Shown: piece by piece, positions 22,549-29,528 of the stretch
Layout: every line of letters starts with the position of its first letter
How positions within the stretch are numbered: the stretch's first letter is position 1
IMG/VR virus record: IMGVR_UViG_3300043775_001123
Span: 1 to 58,654 of that record
Origin: a virus
Reading direction: 5' to 3' (one strand)
Length of the DNA: 58,654 nt
Program-made: the position numbers and the translations under genes
Notes under the pieces: model-generated
Seen by the model: only the letters and a program-made list of their open reading frames with translations
The model's database searches: none
Told to the model about the DNA's origin: nothing

Positions 22549-22730
22549 CTGTGTAGTTTTAATTGTTTTTTAAATTCTTTTGTTGCCTCTAATATACAGT
22601 CAAATCTAAATTGTTTTCTATAATCTGATAGTACAATTAATAAAAAAGAGCCACTCGAATGGAATGGCTCACTAACTAACTCAATTAATGTATCTGTACT
22701 GGATAGATACTCACTTTTTAATACATTCAT
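22545..22730 (-). CDS. Hypothetical protein, 61 aa
   Basis: Starts MNVLKSEYLSSTDTLIEL and has a basic C-terminus (KEFKKQLKLHR). Unrecognised. A terminator-like hairpin plus six T lies within the reading frame (22642-22670), encoding the SEPFHSSGSFLL section. Either the frame tolerates an attenuator or the terminator has captured it. Confidence 0.5.
   Translation of the reverse strand: MNVLKSEYLSSTDTLIELVSEPFHSSGSFLLIVLSDYRKQFRFDCILEATKEFKKQLKLHR
22642..22670 (-). terminator. Terminator-like hairpin inside a coding frame
   Basis: On the minus strand GAGCCA-N11-TGGCTC is followed by TTTTTT. It sits inside the 61-residue gene near the promoter-proximal end of the early cluster, so it could attenuate everything downstream. 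Confidence 0.5.
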
Positions 22731-22733
22731 ATC

Positions 22734-22913
22734 TTAAAATTTAAAAATTACTTTATCTCTTAATCTACTTTGTAATAGTTGTTTTGCTTGGCTATATGAT
22801 ACGTTTTCTTCAAGCATAATTTGTCCTATGGCCTCACTATATTGTTTTCTCTTGTGCTCTAATGCGTTAACTACTTCTTGTACATTAACACGTTTTGTTA
22901 TTCTTGGTCTCAC
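22734..22913 (-). CDS. Small basic protein with GTG start, 59 aa
   Basis: GTG start followed by RPRITKRVNVQEVVNALEH, helical and basic, with ENVSYSQAKQLLQSRLR resembling a short HTH or ribbon-helix-helix region. There is no ATG before residue 33, so the GTG (3 nt after the upstream TAG) is the best start. Possible DNA-binding protein. Confidence 0.45.
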   Translation of the reverse strand: MRPRITKRVNVQEVVNALEHKRKQYSEAIGQIMLEENVSYSQAKQLLQSRLRDKVIFKF

Positions 22914-22915
22914 AA

Positions 22916-23029
22916 CTATTTACTTTTATAAATTAAACTTAATACCACAACTATACACACTGCACCCACTAACATACTATCTGTATGTAACCCTCTCGTG
23001 CAAAGGGTTAATCCTAAAATTGTTTTCAT
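22916..23029 (-). CDS. 37-residue membrane microprotein
   Basis: Starts MKTILGLTLCTRGLHTDS, followed by a hydrophobic span (MLVGAVCIVVVLSLIY) and KSK. Single-pass topology. It is the first gene after a ~600-nt non-coding stretch. Confidence 0.4.
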   Translation of the reverse strand: MKTILGLTLCTRGLHTDSMLVGAVCIVVVLSLIYKSK

Positions 23030-23057
23030 TTGATCTGATTTATTTGGTTTTTAGATA

Positions 23058-23104
23058 CACGTAGAAGACTCGAACTCCTAAACTGCACCGACTGCACACG
23101 TGTA
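23058..23104 (-). ncRNA. Minimal tRNA-like element (~47-49 nt)
   Basis: Minus strand: an acceptor-like ~7-bp end stem pairing with ACGTGTA, one small hairpin with a GG-containing loop (TGCA-GTCGG-TGCA), and a canonical T-arm AGGAG-TTCGAGT-CTTCT placed directly before the 3' acceptor strand. There is no room for an anticodon arm. It looks like an acceptor/T-arm minihelix or a decayed tRNA. Coordinates of the 5' end are approximate. Confidence 0.4.
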
Positions 23105-23644
23105 AACATTGTTTTTACGTTTCAAACTTTCTCACGTAGGTATACAATAAACCCACTGTTTTTACCTACACTACACCCTACAAAAATGTTGATGGTGATA
23201 GGCATTTAATATAATTTCCGTTATACACTATTACAAATGTATACGTTTTGAATGTAGCGTTTATAATGTTACGATCTTATTATAAATATTTTGTCCGCTT
23301 TCAAACCTAAAACAATATTACATCTCAGTAATACACGAAACATCACAGAAACCAAAGTAAAATAAATACTTTGTCTCAGTCCTTTGCCTTTGTTTTAGCC
23401 TCAGTTTGACTAACTGGTTTTAGTTTATAGTCATTATCAATATGTCTGTAGTATTTTTATACTAATGTAGTTATATAACATACATTAAAAAAGTTTTATA
23501 ATTGTTTTATGCTATTGCAATAAAACGAAACCTATAAAAATATTTTATCTACTAAGAACTTTTTTTAATCTTTGTACCTTTGCTAAAATTCAATTTTATA
23601 CATTACTTTATTTTCAAGTAATTAACAAAGGTTATTTTAATAAC
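23105..23644. promoter_or_regulatory. Non-coding region with inverted repeats
   Basis: About 540 nt without a supportable gene on either strand. Visible elements: an inverted repeat GTAGGTA/TACCTAC (around 23135-23175), a perfect CAAAGTA-N7-TACTTTG repeat at 23353-23373, a CAGTT-TGACT-AACTG hairpin near 23405, and a plus-strand TACCTTTG promoter match at 23575-23582 pointing towards the 3' end of the 188-residue gene (antisense). It is probably the long leader or spacer of the early transcript. Confidence 0.5.
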
Positions 23645-24211
23645 TTATTTTTTAGCTTGATTATTTTTTTCAATTACGATATTTAAAGACGTTTGAAAAT
23701 CAAAACCTTTCTTTACCGATAACGTTACAATTTTTTGCACCATTTGAGCAAAGTAAAATTCATTATATAAACCGTTTTTTGTAGTTCTAACATTATTCAA
23801 TAAATTAGTTAATAAGTTATCGTTAACAAATTTATTTTGTTTATTTGTTTTAGTTACAAAGTTTATAAACCCTATACATTTTTCAATTATATTAATATTT
23901 TCGGCAAAGTTGTAGCCTTCAATTTGAATATTTTTTACAACGTTTTTAGTACTTAGTAATACTTTCAAACCATTACTTTTAAACTCGATTAAGTCGATTT
24001 TCTTTTGTTTACTTACAACGTGGCTAAATTGCGGATTTAACTTTCTTTTTTGTGCGATTTCTTCCTTTGTTTTCTTAATGGTTTCTTTTTTAGTATTACT
24101 TTTTGTAACGCTTAAAAGATTAATACCATTAGTTACAATTTCGTTACTTGTTCTTTTTGTAGTTGCTTTTTTTACTACTTTGTTAACTGAATTTTTTACT
24201 GTTGTATTCAT
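23645..24211 (-). CDS. Basic Lys/Asn/Thr-rich protein, 188 aa
   Basis: First gene of the minus-strand cluster. The N-terminal ~75 residues are low-complexity and very basic (NKVVKKATTKRTSNE, NTKKETIKKTKEEIAQKRK), probably disordered and nucleic-acid binding. The C-terminal ~100 residues are a helical domain (INIIEKCIGFINFVTKTN ... FYFAQMVQKIVTLSVKKG). No family recognised. Composition differs from the acidic neighbours. Position next to the divergent control region suggests very early expression. A hairpin (GCATCA-N10-TGATGC) sits about 10 nt before its start codon. Confidence 0.65.
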   Translation of the reverse strand: MNTTVKNSVNKVVKKATTKRTSNEIVTNGINLLSVTKSNTKKETIKKTKEEIAQKRKLNPQFSHVVSKQKKIDLIEFKSNGLKVLLSTKNVVKNIQIEGYNFAENINIIEKCIGFINFVTKTNKQNKFVNDNLLTNLLNNVRTTKNGLYNEFYFAQMVQKIVTLSVKKGFDFQTSLNIVIEKNNQAKK

Positions 24212-24969
24212 TTTAAATAGTGCATCATATTAAACCGTGATGCGTCGCAAAAGTTTATAAAATCTATTTTGGTTTTTAATTCTGATGTAAAACTACTAAT
24301 GTATATCATATAAAAAAAATAAAATCGTTGAAATACACAAATAATCGATAAAATACACTTTTTTAGTATTTTTTAAGGTATTTTTTCAAACATTTTATGT
24401 ATACTATTTTAGCAATTAAATTATACATATTGCTTATTTTTTACCTTTATAAGTACTTTGTAACTCAGTTATTTATATAAATTGATATATAAATTTTAAA
24501 ACCAAACTTTGTTTTTTTGTATTTTTTAGGTATTTTTTAAAGTATTGAAATAAGATTTTTTGTTTATACCTTCAGCCTATAAACGCATATAACCTACAAT
24601 AAAACAAACCTTTGTACCTGGGAAATAAAATAAGGATCTAAAATAAAACCTTTAATAATATAGTAATGTAGTAGTCTAAAATCTGAAGGGCTTTTTTAAA
24701 ATAATTTATACAATAGGGAAAAAGGCAAAAGTTTTGATTGAAACGTTTTGAAAGTATAACCCCATATTGATTTTGGGATAGTTTTTGTTTTGTGATGATC
24801 GATTGGAATGTGGGGGTAGAATCCCATCAACACACTTAACTAACTTAAATTTGTAAACACCTTTCATTCAGGTACTATAGTTATTAGTAGTGATTGGGAG
24901 GTATTTACATTTTTATCGGCTGTAGTGAATGTGTAAATAATGACACTAATTTTGCGTTACATTTTTTTG
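24212..24969. promoter_or_regulatory. Divergent control region / candidate replication origin
   Basis: About 760 nt of extremely AT-rich non-coding DNA between divergent operons. Elements: inverted repeat GCATCA-N10-TGATGC beside the minus-strand start; two 15-mers at 20-bp period (24324-24338 ATCGTTGAAATACAC and 24344-24358 ATCGATAAAATACAC); a repeated GTATTTTTTA(A)GGTATTTTTT (near 24367 and 24519); and an inverted repeat ATTTACA-N22-TGTAAAT (24903-24938) just before the plus-strand promoter. Iterons, AT-richness and divergent transcription fit an origin or switch; none is proven. Confidence 0.5.
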
Positions 24970-24977
24970 TACCTTTG
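24970..24977 (+). promoter_or_regulatory. TAnnTTTG promoter of the HTH regulator
   Basis: TACCTTTG 5 nt before the ATG at 24982, with TTTG ~19 nt upstream as a -33 element. The spacing implies a leaderless or nearly leaderless mRNA. Confidence 0.65.
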
Positions 24978-24981
24978 TAAA

Positions 24982-25857
24982 ATGAAATTGAATACAACAT
25001 TAATAGTAACGCCAGTAACTGATAATTGCAGGGAGGAGTTTCAATATCTTTATGTTTGGTATGAGCCTTATAAAGTTGTTGATGCTTCTTATTTGGTATT
25101 AACGAATAGTAAGGAGTACACTTTAAAATCAATTGAGGAGTTTGTGTATAAGCTATGGTATATAAATCCAGATTGTAGTTACCTTGATATTGTTTCTCAT
25201 ATAGTAGAAATTTTAAATAAAAGATCATCTAAAGGAATATATGTTACAGAGACGGATGTATATAATTTGGCGTTTAAAATTATGAATACAAAACTACCTT
25301 CTGATATAAGTAATTTAGTTACTTCTAAATTTAAAAATGGAAGCAGAGTTGAAACAACAAAAATAGTTGAATGGAAACAAAGTATAAATGGATTATTGGT
25401 TTTAGATGATAATAAAATGAAGAAGATAAGAATGTCAAAAGATATTGAATTAGAATTAAGTAAAGAATACAAGAAGATAAAATTAAAGTATATGAAGAAG
25501 TGTATAGATAAAGTTAACGGAGATAATCACCAAGAAGTTGTAGAATCAACAATAGATATGTTGAGAGATGTTCAGTCTGAAGCCAGTGTAAATGAAATAA
25601 GCTTAGCTTGTGGTTTAAGCTATACAACAACTAGGAAGTATGTTGACCTAATGGCTGACCGCTTAAACTTTATAGAGGGTTTTAAGGTCATTAAAGATAA
25701 GAATAAAGAAACTTCAGATGAAACAATAAAGAAATTAATAAAGATAAAAGAAGGTATGAAGATTAGTGGTATTAAAATTAACAAAATAAATCTTTGTAGA
25801 GAAAGTGGTATATCAAGACCAACTATAGATAAATATTGGGAAATAATTAAAAAATAA
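24982..25857 (+). CDS. Two-HTH DNA-binding protein (regulator or initiator), 291 aa
   Basis: Starts MKLNTTLIVTPVTDN. An ATG 42 nt upstream is rejected because the promoter lies between the two. The N-terminal ~180 residues are an unidentified alpha/beta domain. The C-terminal part has two helix-turn-helix segments: VNEISLACGLSYTTTRKYVD (~202-221) and INKINLCRESGISRPTIDKY (~266-285). Placed at the divergent control region with an inverted repeat before its promoter, it could be an autoregulated switch protein or a replication initiator that binds the iterons. Function is inferred from domains and position. Confidence 0.7.
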   Translation: MKLNTTLIVTPVTDNCREEFQYLYVWYEPYKVVDASYLVLTNSKEYTLKSIEEFVYKLWYINPDCSYLDIVSHIVEILNKRSSKGIYVTETDVYNLAFKIMNTKLPSDISNLVTSKFKNGSRVETTKIVEWKQSINGLLVLDDNKMKKIRMSKDIELELSKEYKKIKLKYMKKCIDKVNGDNHQEVVESTIDMLRDVQSEASVNEISLACGLSYTTTRKYVDLMADRLNFIEGFKVIKDKNKETSDETIKKLIKIKEGMKISGIKINKINLCRESGISRPTIDKYWEIIKK

Positions 25858-25860
25858 AAT

Positions 25861-26091
25861 ATGAGTTTAAAAGAAGAATACATCAAGCTAAGAAATGATA
25901 ATAAACTGAATGTTGATTTCTTATACAAGTACTATGTAGATAATTGCAAGGGAACTCCAGTTAACTTTACAAACTTTATGCAGGTAATTCAATTTGGAAA
26001 TACAGCAGAGATATTCTCTACAATAGATAAGGCATACAATCTCACTACATTACACAACAAGGAAGGACTCTTTTTAAAGGTTGTAGAATAA
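25861..26091 (+). CDS. Hypothetical protein, 76 aa
   Basis: Three nt downstream of the HTH gene. Starts MSLKEEYIKLRNDNK and contains FLYKYYVDNCKGTPVNFTNF; helical. Unrecognised, but probably co-expressed with the regulator. Confidence 0.6.
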   Translation: MSLKEEYIKLRNDNKLNVDFLYKYYVDNCKGTPVNFTNFMQVIQFGNTAEIFSTIDKAYNLTTLHNKEGLFLKVVE

Positions 26092-26095
26092 TTCG

Positions 26096-26103
26096 TAACT
26101 TTG
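26096..26103 (+). promoter_or_regulatory. TAnnTTTG promoter of the appendage locus
   Basis: TAACTTTG 14 nt before the ATG of the Lys-rich microprotein at 26118. It starts the transcript of the fibre genes to the terminator at 28474. Confidence 0.65.
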
Positions 26104-26117
26104 CAAAAAATTAAATT

Positions 26118-26276
26118 ATGGCAAAGAAAGTAATTAAAGAGTACGGAGGTAAAGAGAAATATACTTCTAAATCAGCAATGATGAAACACGAGAAAAAAGA
26201 AGGTAAGGCTTTTGAAAAGAAAGAAGGTAAGATGATGGGAAAATCATCTATGAAAAAATGTTCTTGTAAAAAGTAA
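26118..26276 (+). CDS. Lys-rich, Cys-ended microprotein, 52 aa
   Basis: Starts MAKKVIKEYGGKEKYTS and ends MKKCSCKK; nearly 40% Lys/Arg with many Met. Highly basic small proteins in phage late units are usually virion- or DNA-associated. A second protein with a similar Lys/Met/Cys make-up is at 26961. It directly precedes the first fibre-type gene (8 nt). Confidence 0.6.
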   Translation: MAKKVIKEYGGKEKYTSKSAMMKHEKKEGKAFEKKEGKMMGKSSMKKCSCKK

Positions 26277-26284
26277 TATAAGAT

Positions 26285-26938
26285 ATGGCAACAATACCAT
26301 CTGGCACTAGATTTATTGGTATATCTCAAGGAGCTGACTTATCAGAGAGAAAGTCTACTTTACAGAACTCTTTAACAGAACCTTATACAATTGTTGATAT
26401 AAAGGACTATGTGCAGTCAAATACTAAAGGGATTGGTTTATTTGCTCAAACCGTAAGTAGCGCTAATATCACTAATACAAATGTAGAGACAAGTTTAATT
26501 GGAAGTGGCGTAGGAAGTTTATCTGTACCTGCTAATGGTTTTCAAGTTGGAGATTCTTTTCACGCAAAACTAATAGGACATATATCTGCAAACTCATCAG
26601 CTACATTAAGATTGAGATTTAAGTCTGGAAGTGTTGTGTTAGCTGATACAGGCATTGTTGATTTGGATACTATATCAAACAGGCATTGGGAGATTAATAC
26701 GTACTTTACAATTAGAAGTTTAGGTTCGGCAGGAACAGCAAGTATTGCATCTGGAGGTATATTTTCATACACAAAAAATTCAGGTCTTAACTTTGAAGGA
26801 ACTAACTTTAGCATTATAAATAATACAACATTTGATACAACGGTTGTAAATACTTTAAATGTAACAGCACAGTGGGGAGCAGCTAATGCAGCCGACTCAA
26901 TATATTCAGAATTATTTACATTAAGTAGAACATATTAA
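26285..26938 (+). CDS. Appendage/fibre protein with a jelly-roll-like C-terminal domain, 217 aa
   Basis: The N-terminal ~50 residues (MATIPSGTRFIGISQGADL, EPYTIVDIKDYV) are a module shared with 27065-28102 and 28139-28453. The C-terminal domain begins with LIGSGVGSLSVPANGFQVGD and includes SATLRLRFKSGSVVLADTG and NRHWEINTYFTIRSLG. This strand pattern is one I know from phage and giant-virus surface proteins, probably a trimeric jelly roll. The likely role is host-surface binding or capsid decoration. The shared module is seen; the fold is inferred. Confidence 0.7.
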   Translation: MATIPSGTRFIGISQGADLSERKSTLQNSLTEPYTIVDIKDYVQSNTKGIGLFAQTVSSANITNTNVETSLIGSGVGSLSVPANGFQVGDSFHAKLIGHISANSSATLRLRFKSGSVVLADTGIVDLDTISNRHWEINTYFTIRSLGSAGTASIASGGIFSYTKNSGLNFEGTNFSIINNTTFDTTVVNTLNVTAQWGAANAADSIYSELFTLSRTY

Positions 26939-26960
26939 TTAATAAAAAAAATATAAAAAA

Positions 26961-27065
26961 ATGAAAAAATCATCTTGTGGATCAAAAATGGCTACAGCGC
27001 CAAAAAAAGGTATGAAACCTATGGTAGAGAAGAAAACAATGTATAACAAAAAAACTAAGAAATAA
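26961..27065 (+). CDS. Lys/Met/Cys microprotein, 34 aa
   Basis: Starts MKKSSCGSKMATAPKKG and ends YNKKTKK. The stop codon shares one base with the ATG of the collagen-like protein (TAATG), so translation is coupled. Composition resembles the 52-residue protein at 26118; the pair alternates with fibre genes. Confidence 0.55.
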   Translation: MKKSSCGSKMATAPKKGMKPMVEKKTMYNKKTKK

Positions 27066-28102
27066 TGGCAGAAATTCCAAGTGGAACAAAATTTATAGGT
27101 ATAGATGCTTCTATACCAACTCCAGAATTAAATGGTACTAGGGTTAATAATAAAACTCAACATTATACTGTAGAGGATATTGCTTCTTTTGTAGGTGTAG
27201 GTTCAGAAGGACCTCAAGGAGTACAAGGACCAGCAGGACCTCCAGGACCAGTAGGACCAGCAGGTTTAGAATGGAAAGGGGCTTGGAACACAAACTCGTC
27301 TTACGCTGTTGATGACGCTGTAGGATTTAACGGAGCTTCTTGGTTTTGTATTTCAGCAGTTACAGGAACAGGAAACTCAAATCCAGAAGAAGACACTGAA
27401 AGTTGGGCTTTATTGGCAGCGCAAGGAGCTACAGGACCTCAGGGTGCGCAAGGACCTCAAGGACCTCAAGGACCTGCTGGGGTAGCTCTTACTAAAACTT
27501 ACGGAACACTTGATGGGAGTACTGGAGATCCTGTTGATTTAATTTATGACATAAATAGATTGATTGACGGATCAGGACCTTTTAACCAGTTTAAATTACC
27601 TAACACATCATTAATAGGTAAAGAAATAGTCGTATATTTTTTTGGAACTAAAACTACTACTGTTTACCCATCATCAGGAAGTAATCGTTTTATTGTTGGA
27701 GCAGCATCATTAACAAGTAATATAAAATTATATTCAAATGATTATTATAAATTTACTTGTATAGGTTCAAATCTTTGGTTAGTAGAAAAAATGGAATTTA
27801 CAAAAAAAGAATTCAAAGCTTTTATAACTCAAACAGGAACAAATAATCCTGTAATAGATACAACAAGTGTAAATACAACTGAAAAAACATTTACTATAAC
27901 TAGAGTTAATACTGGAGAATATGAAATAACACCAAACACACCATTTTCAAACTTTAAAAAAGTATTTGTAAATTTAGAAATTCAAAGTGGCACAAGATCA
28001 ATAGTAGTAGCTAACTCAAAAATAACTGTTTATACTTTTGATGACGGAGTTCCTTTTGATTTAATAGATTACTCTTATTTAAGCATAGAAATTTATACAT
28101 AA
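27065..28102 (+). CDS. Collagen-like tail/appendage fibre protein, 345 aa
   Basis: N-terminal shared module (MAEIPSGTKFIGID ... HYTVEDIASFV). Then a collagen-type Gly-X-Y block (GPQGVQGPAGPPGPVGPAG), a Trp-rich segment WKGAWNTNSSYAVDDAV with GFNGASWFC like a CBM5/12 carbohydrate-binding module, a second collagen block (GATGPQGAQGPQGPQGPAG) and a beta-rich C-terminal region. The layout of anchor, triple-helix rod and sugar-binding module fits a fibre that recognises host glycans. Confidence 0.8.
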   Translation: MAEIPSGTKFIGIDASIPTPELNGTRVNNKTQHYTVEDIASFVGVGSEGPQGVQGPAGPPGPVGPAGLEWKGAWNTNSSYAVDDAVGFNGASWFCISAVTGTGNSNPEEDTESWALLAAQGATGPQGAQGPQGPQGPAGVALTKTYGTLDGSTGDPVDLIYDINRLIDGSGPFNQFKLPNTSLIGKEIVVYFFGTKTTTVYPSSGSNRFIVGAASLTSNIKLYSNDYYKFTCIGSNLWLVEKMEFTKKEFKAFITQTGTNNPVIDTTSVNTTEKTFTITRVNTGEYEITPNTPFSNFKKVFVNLEIQSGTRSIVVANSKITVYTFDDGVPFDLIDYSYLSIEIYT

Positions 28103-28138
28103 ATCAAGTAAGTAAAATAACAAATAAATAAATAAAAT

Positions 28139-28453
28139 ATGGCAACAATTCCAGCAGGAACAAGATTTATCGGTATTTCAACTACTGCCGATTTAGGAGA
28201 AAGAAAATCAACTATTCAAAATTCATTAACAGAACCTTATACAATTGAGGACTTAATTGATGGTGTTGACTTTACAGTATTAAACGCTACTACATCTGCA
28301 TTATCTAAATCAACTTTAAACACAACTTATCCTATTGCTAGTTATCCAGTAGGATCTAAAGTTGTATGTAGAAGTATTACAGGTGGTGGATTAACTTATT
28401 TAAGAGTAGCTAGTGCTGATTGGGTTAGCTTTGCAGTGACAGCTGTATCCTAA
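28139..28453 (+). CDS. Short appendage protein with the shared N-terminal module, 104 aa
   Basis: The N-terminal 45 residues (MATIPAGTRFIGISTTADL ... EPYTIEDLIDGV) are nearly identical to those of 26285-26938, followed by only ~55 residues of beta-rich tail (YPVGSKVVCRSITGGGLTYL). It may be a cap or decoration protein, or the remnant of a longer fibre. A terminator follows. Confidence 0.7.
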   Translation: MATIPAGTRFIGISTTADLGERKSTIQNSLTEPYTIEDLIDGVDFTVLNATTSALSKSTLNTTYPIASYPVGSKVVCRSITGGGLTYLRVASADWVSFAVTAVS

Positions 28454-28473
28454 TTACAATTAAAAAAATGCTT

Positions 28474-28506
28474 TTAACCCTATCTTTTTGGTAGGGTTTT
28501 TTATTT
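28474..28506 (+). terminator. Rho-independent terminator of the appendage unit
   Basis: AACCCTA-N9-TAGGGTT followed by a T-rich tail. It is directly followed by a new promoter (28507). Confidence 0.85.
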
Positions 28507-28514
28507 TATCTTTG
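28507..28514 (+). promoter_or_regulatory. TAnnTTTG promoter
   Basis: TATCTTTG 16 nt before the ATG at 28530, directly after the terminator. It drives the five genes to 30504. Confidence 0.6.
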
Positions 28515-28529
28515 TAAAAAATAATTACA

Positions 28530-28856
28530 ATGGTTGAAAAATTTATAAATAGCTTTACATCAGAGATTAAAGAACCTAACTCTTTCTTATTCTCATTAAT
28601 TCTTGCAAATAAATTTCAAGGTGTCATATTTGTTAAGGATAATGAAGATGATTCTATGGTTGATTTTGTGGTTTTTATAGACGACAAGCTATACGATATG
28701 TTTGGAGAGGTTAAATTTAAAGACGTAGATATAGAGAATTATTCAATGTTTGATAAGTTGTCTGCAATATTTAGCGCAAATCAATACCACGCTTTGAAGT
28801 GGTTATTTATTAATGAAACAAATGAAGATGAATTATACTACAACAATATCAATTGA
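28530..28856 (+). CDS. Hypothetical protein, 108 aa
   Basis: Unrecognised. Starts MVEKFINSFTSEIKEPN and has an acidic centre (NEDDSMVDFVVFIDDKLYD). It overlaps the HAD-like gene by 44 nt if that gene uses its first ATG. Confidence 0.6.
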   Translation: MVEKFINSFTSEIKEPNSFLFSLILANKFQGVIFVKDNEDDSMVDFVVFIDDKLYDMFGEVKFKDVDIENYSMFDKLSAIFSANQYHALKWLFINETNEDELYYNNIN

Positions 28857-29175
28857 TTTTGATGGAACTTTGTCATTGCCTGAGGTTCAGATATTTACAA
28901 AAACCTTAATTAGTAGAGGTTTTAATGTGGTTGTATTAACAACACGTTTTGAGAAGTTTCTTAATCAAGACTTAGTAAGGATAGCTGAAAAACTAGGTAT
29001 AAGTGAAATAATTTACACTAATGGAGAAGATAAACATTATTTTATGGAAGGCATAGCTTTACATTTAGATAATGATGAAAGAGAGCTTAGATTGATTTCA
29101 AGATATACAGATACAGAAGTAATTAACGTAACAGATAAAGAATGGAAGGAAACAATAGAGAATTTACTATTTTAG
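28813..29175 (+). CDS. HAD-superfamily phosphatase-like protein, 120 aa
   Basis: ISIDFDGTLSLPE carries the HAD nucleophile motif DxDGT (D15, D17 counting from the first Met). VVVLTTRFEKF fits motif II (Thr/Ser), and the acidic residues in LHLDNDEREL are near the position of motif IV. At 120 residues it is a capless, very small HAD enzyme, perhaps a nucleotide or polynucleotide 3'-phosphatase. Three Met codons lie in the first six residues; the third (28828) reduces overlap with the upstream gene. Confidence 0.7.
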   Translation: MKQMKMNYTTTISIDFDGTLSLPEVQIFTKTLISRGFNVVVLTTRFEKFLNQDLVRIAEKLGISEIIYTNGEDKHYFMEGIALHLDNDERELRLISRYTDTEVINVTDKEWKETIENLLF

Positions 29176-29528
29176 AAATAGATATGTTCAATAGGATTGA
29201 TGAAGCTATAGAAAATGAAGACCATAAGTACCAGGCTGATGTTATATGCGAATTGACAAAGAGAAATATGCTTGATGAATTTGATATTATAAGAACAGTG
29301 TCAATGTTATCATCTATCGTATGTAATTTAGAAGAGGACATAGAGTATGCGCAAGATGGTTTTCCTTCTGACGGTTGTAAGGTTATGTTATTTTCAGACG
29401 AGATACAGGATATGTATTTTGATGATTTCTCAAACGAAGATATACTATCAATAATCAAAGAAGAGTTAATTACAAGAGAAAGATACGAACTATTAAACGA
29501 AATAAAGAAAAATGAAGAAAACAGCTAA
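29142..29528 (+). CDS. Hypothetical acidic protein, 128 aa
   Basis: Unrecognised. Acidic helical protein (EIDMFNRIDEAIENEDH, NLEEDIEYAQDG). The first ATG gives a 34-nt overlap with the HAD gene; an ATG at 29184 (MFNRIDEA) just after that stop is an equally good start. Confidence 0.55.
   Translation: MEGNNREFTILEIDMFNRIDEAIENEDHKYQADVICELTKRNMLDEFDIIRTVSMLSSIVCNLEEDIEYAQDGFPSDGCKVMLFSDEIQDMYFDDFSNEDILSIIKEELITRERYELLNEIKKNEENS

Noticed and set aside
24940-24981. Earlier in-frame ATG for the two-HTH gene
   Set aside because: The TAnnTTTG promoter at 24970 lies between this ATG and the one at 24982, so the longer form would not be transcribed.
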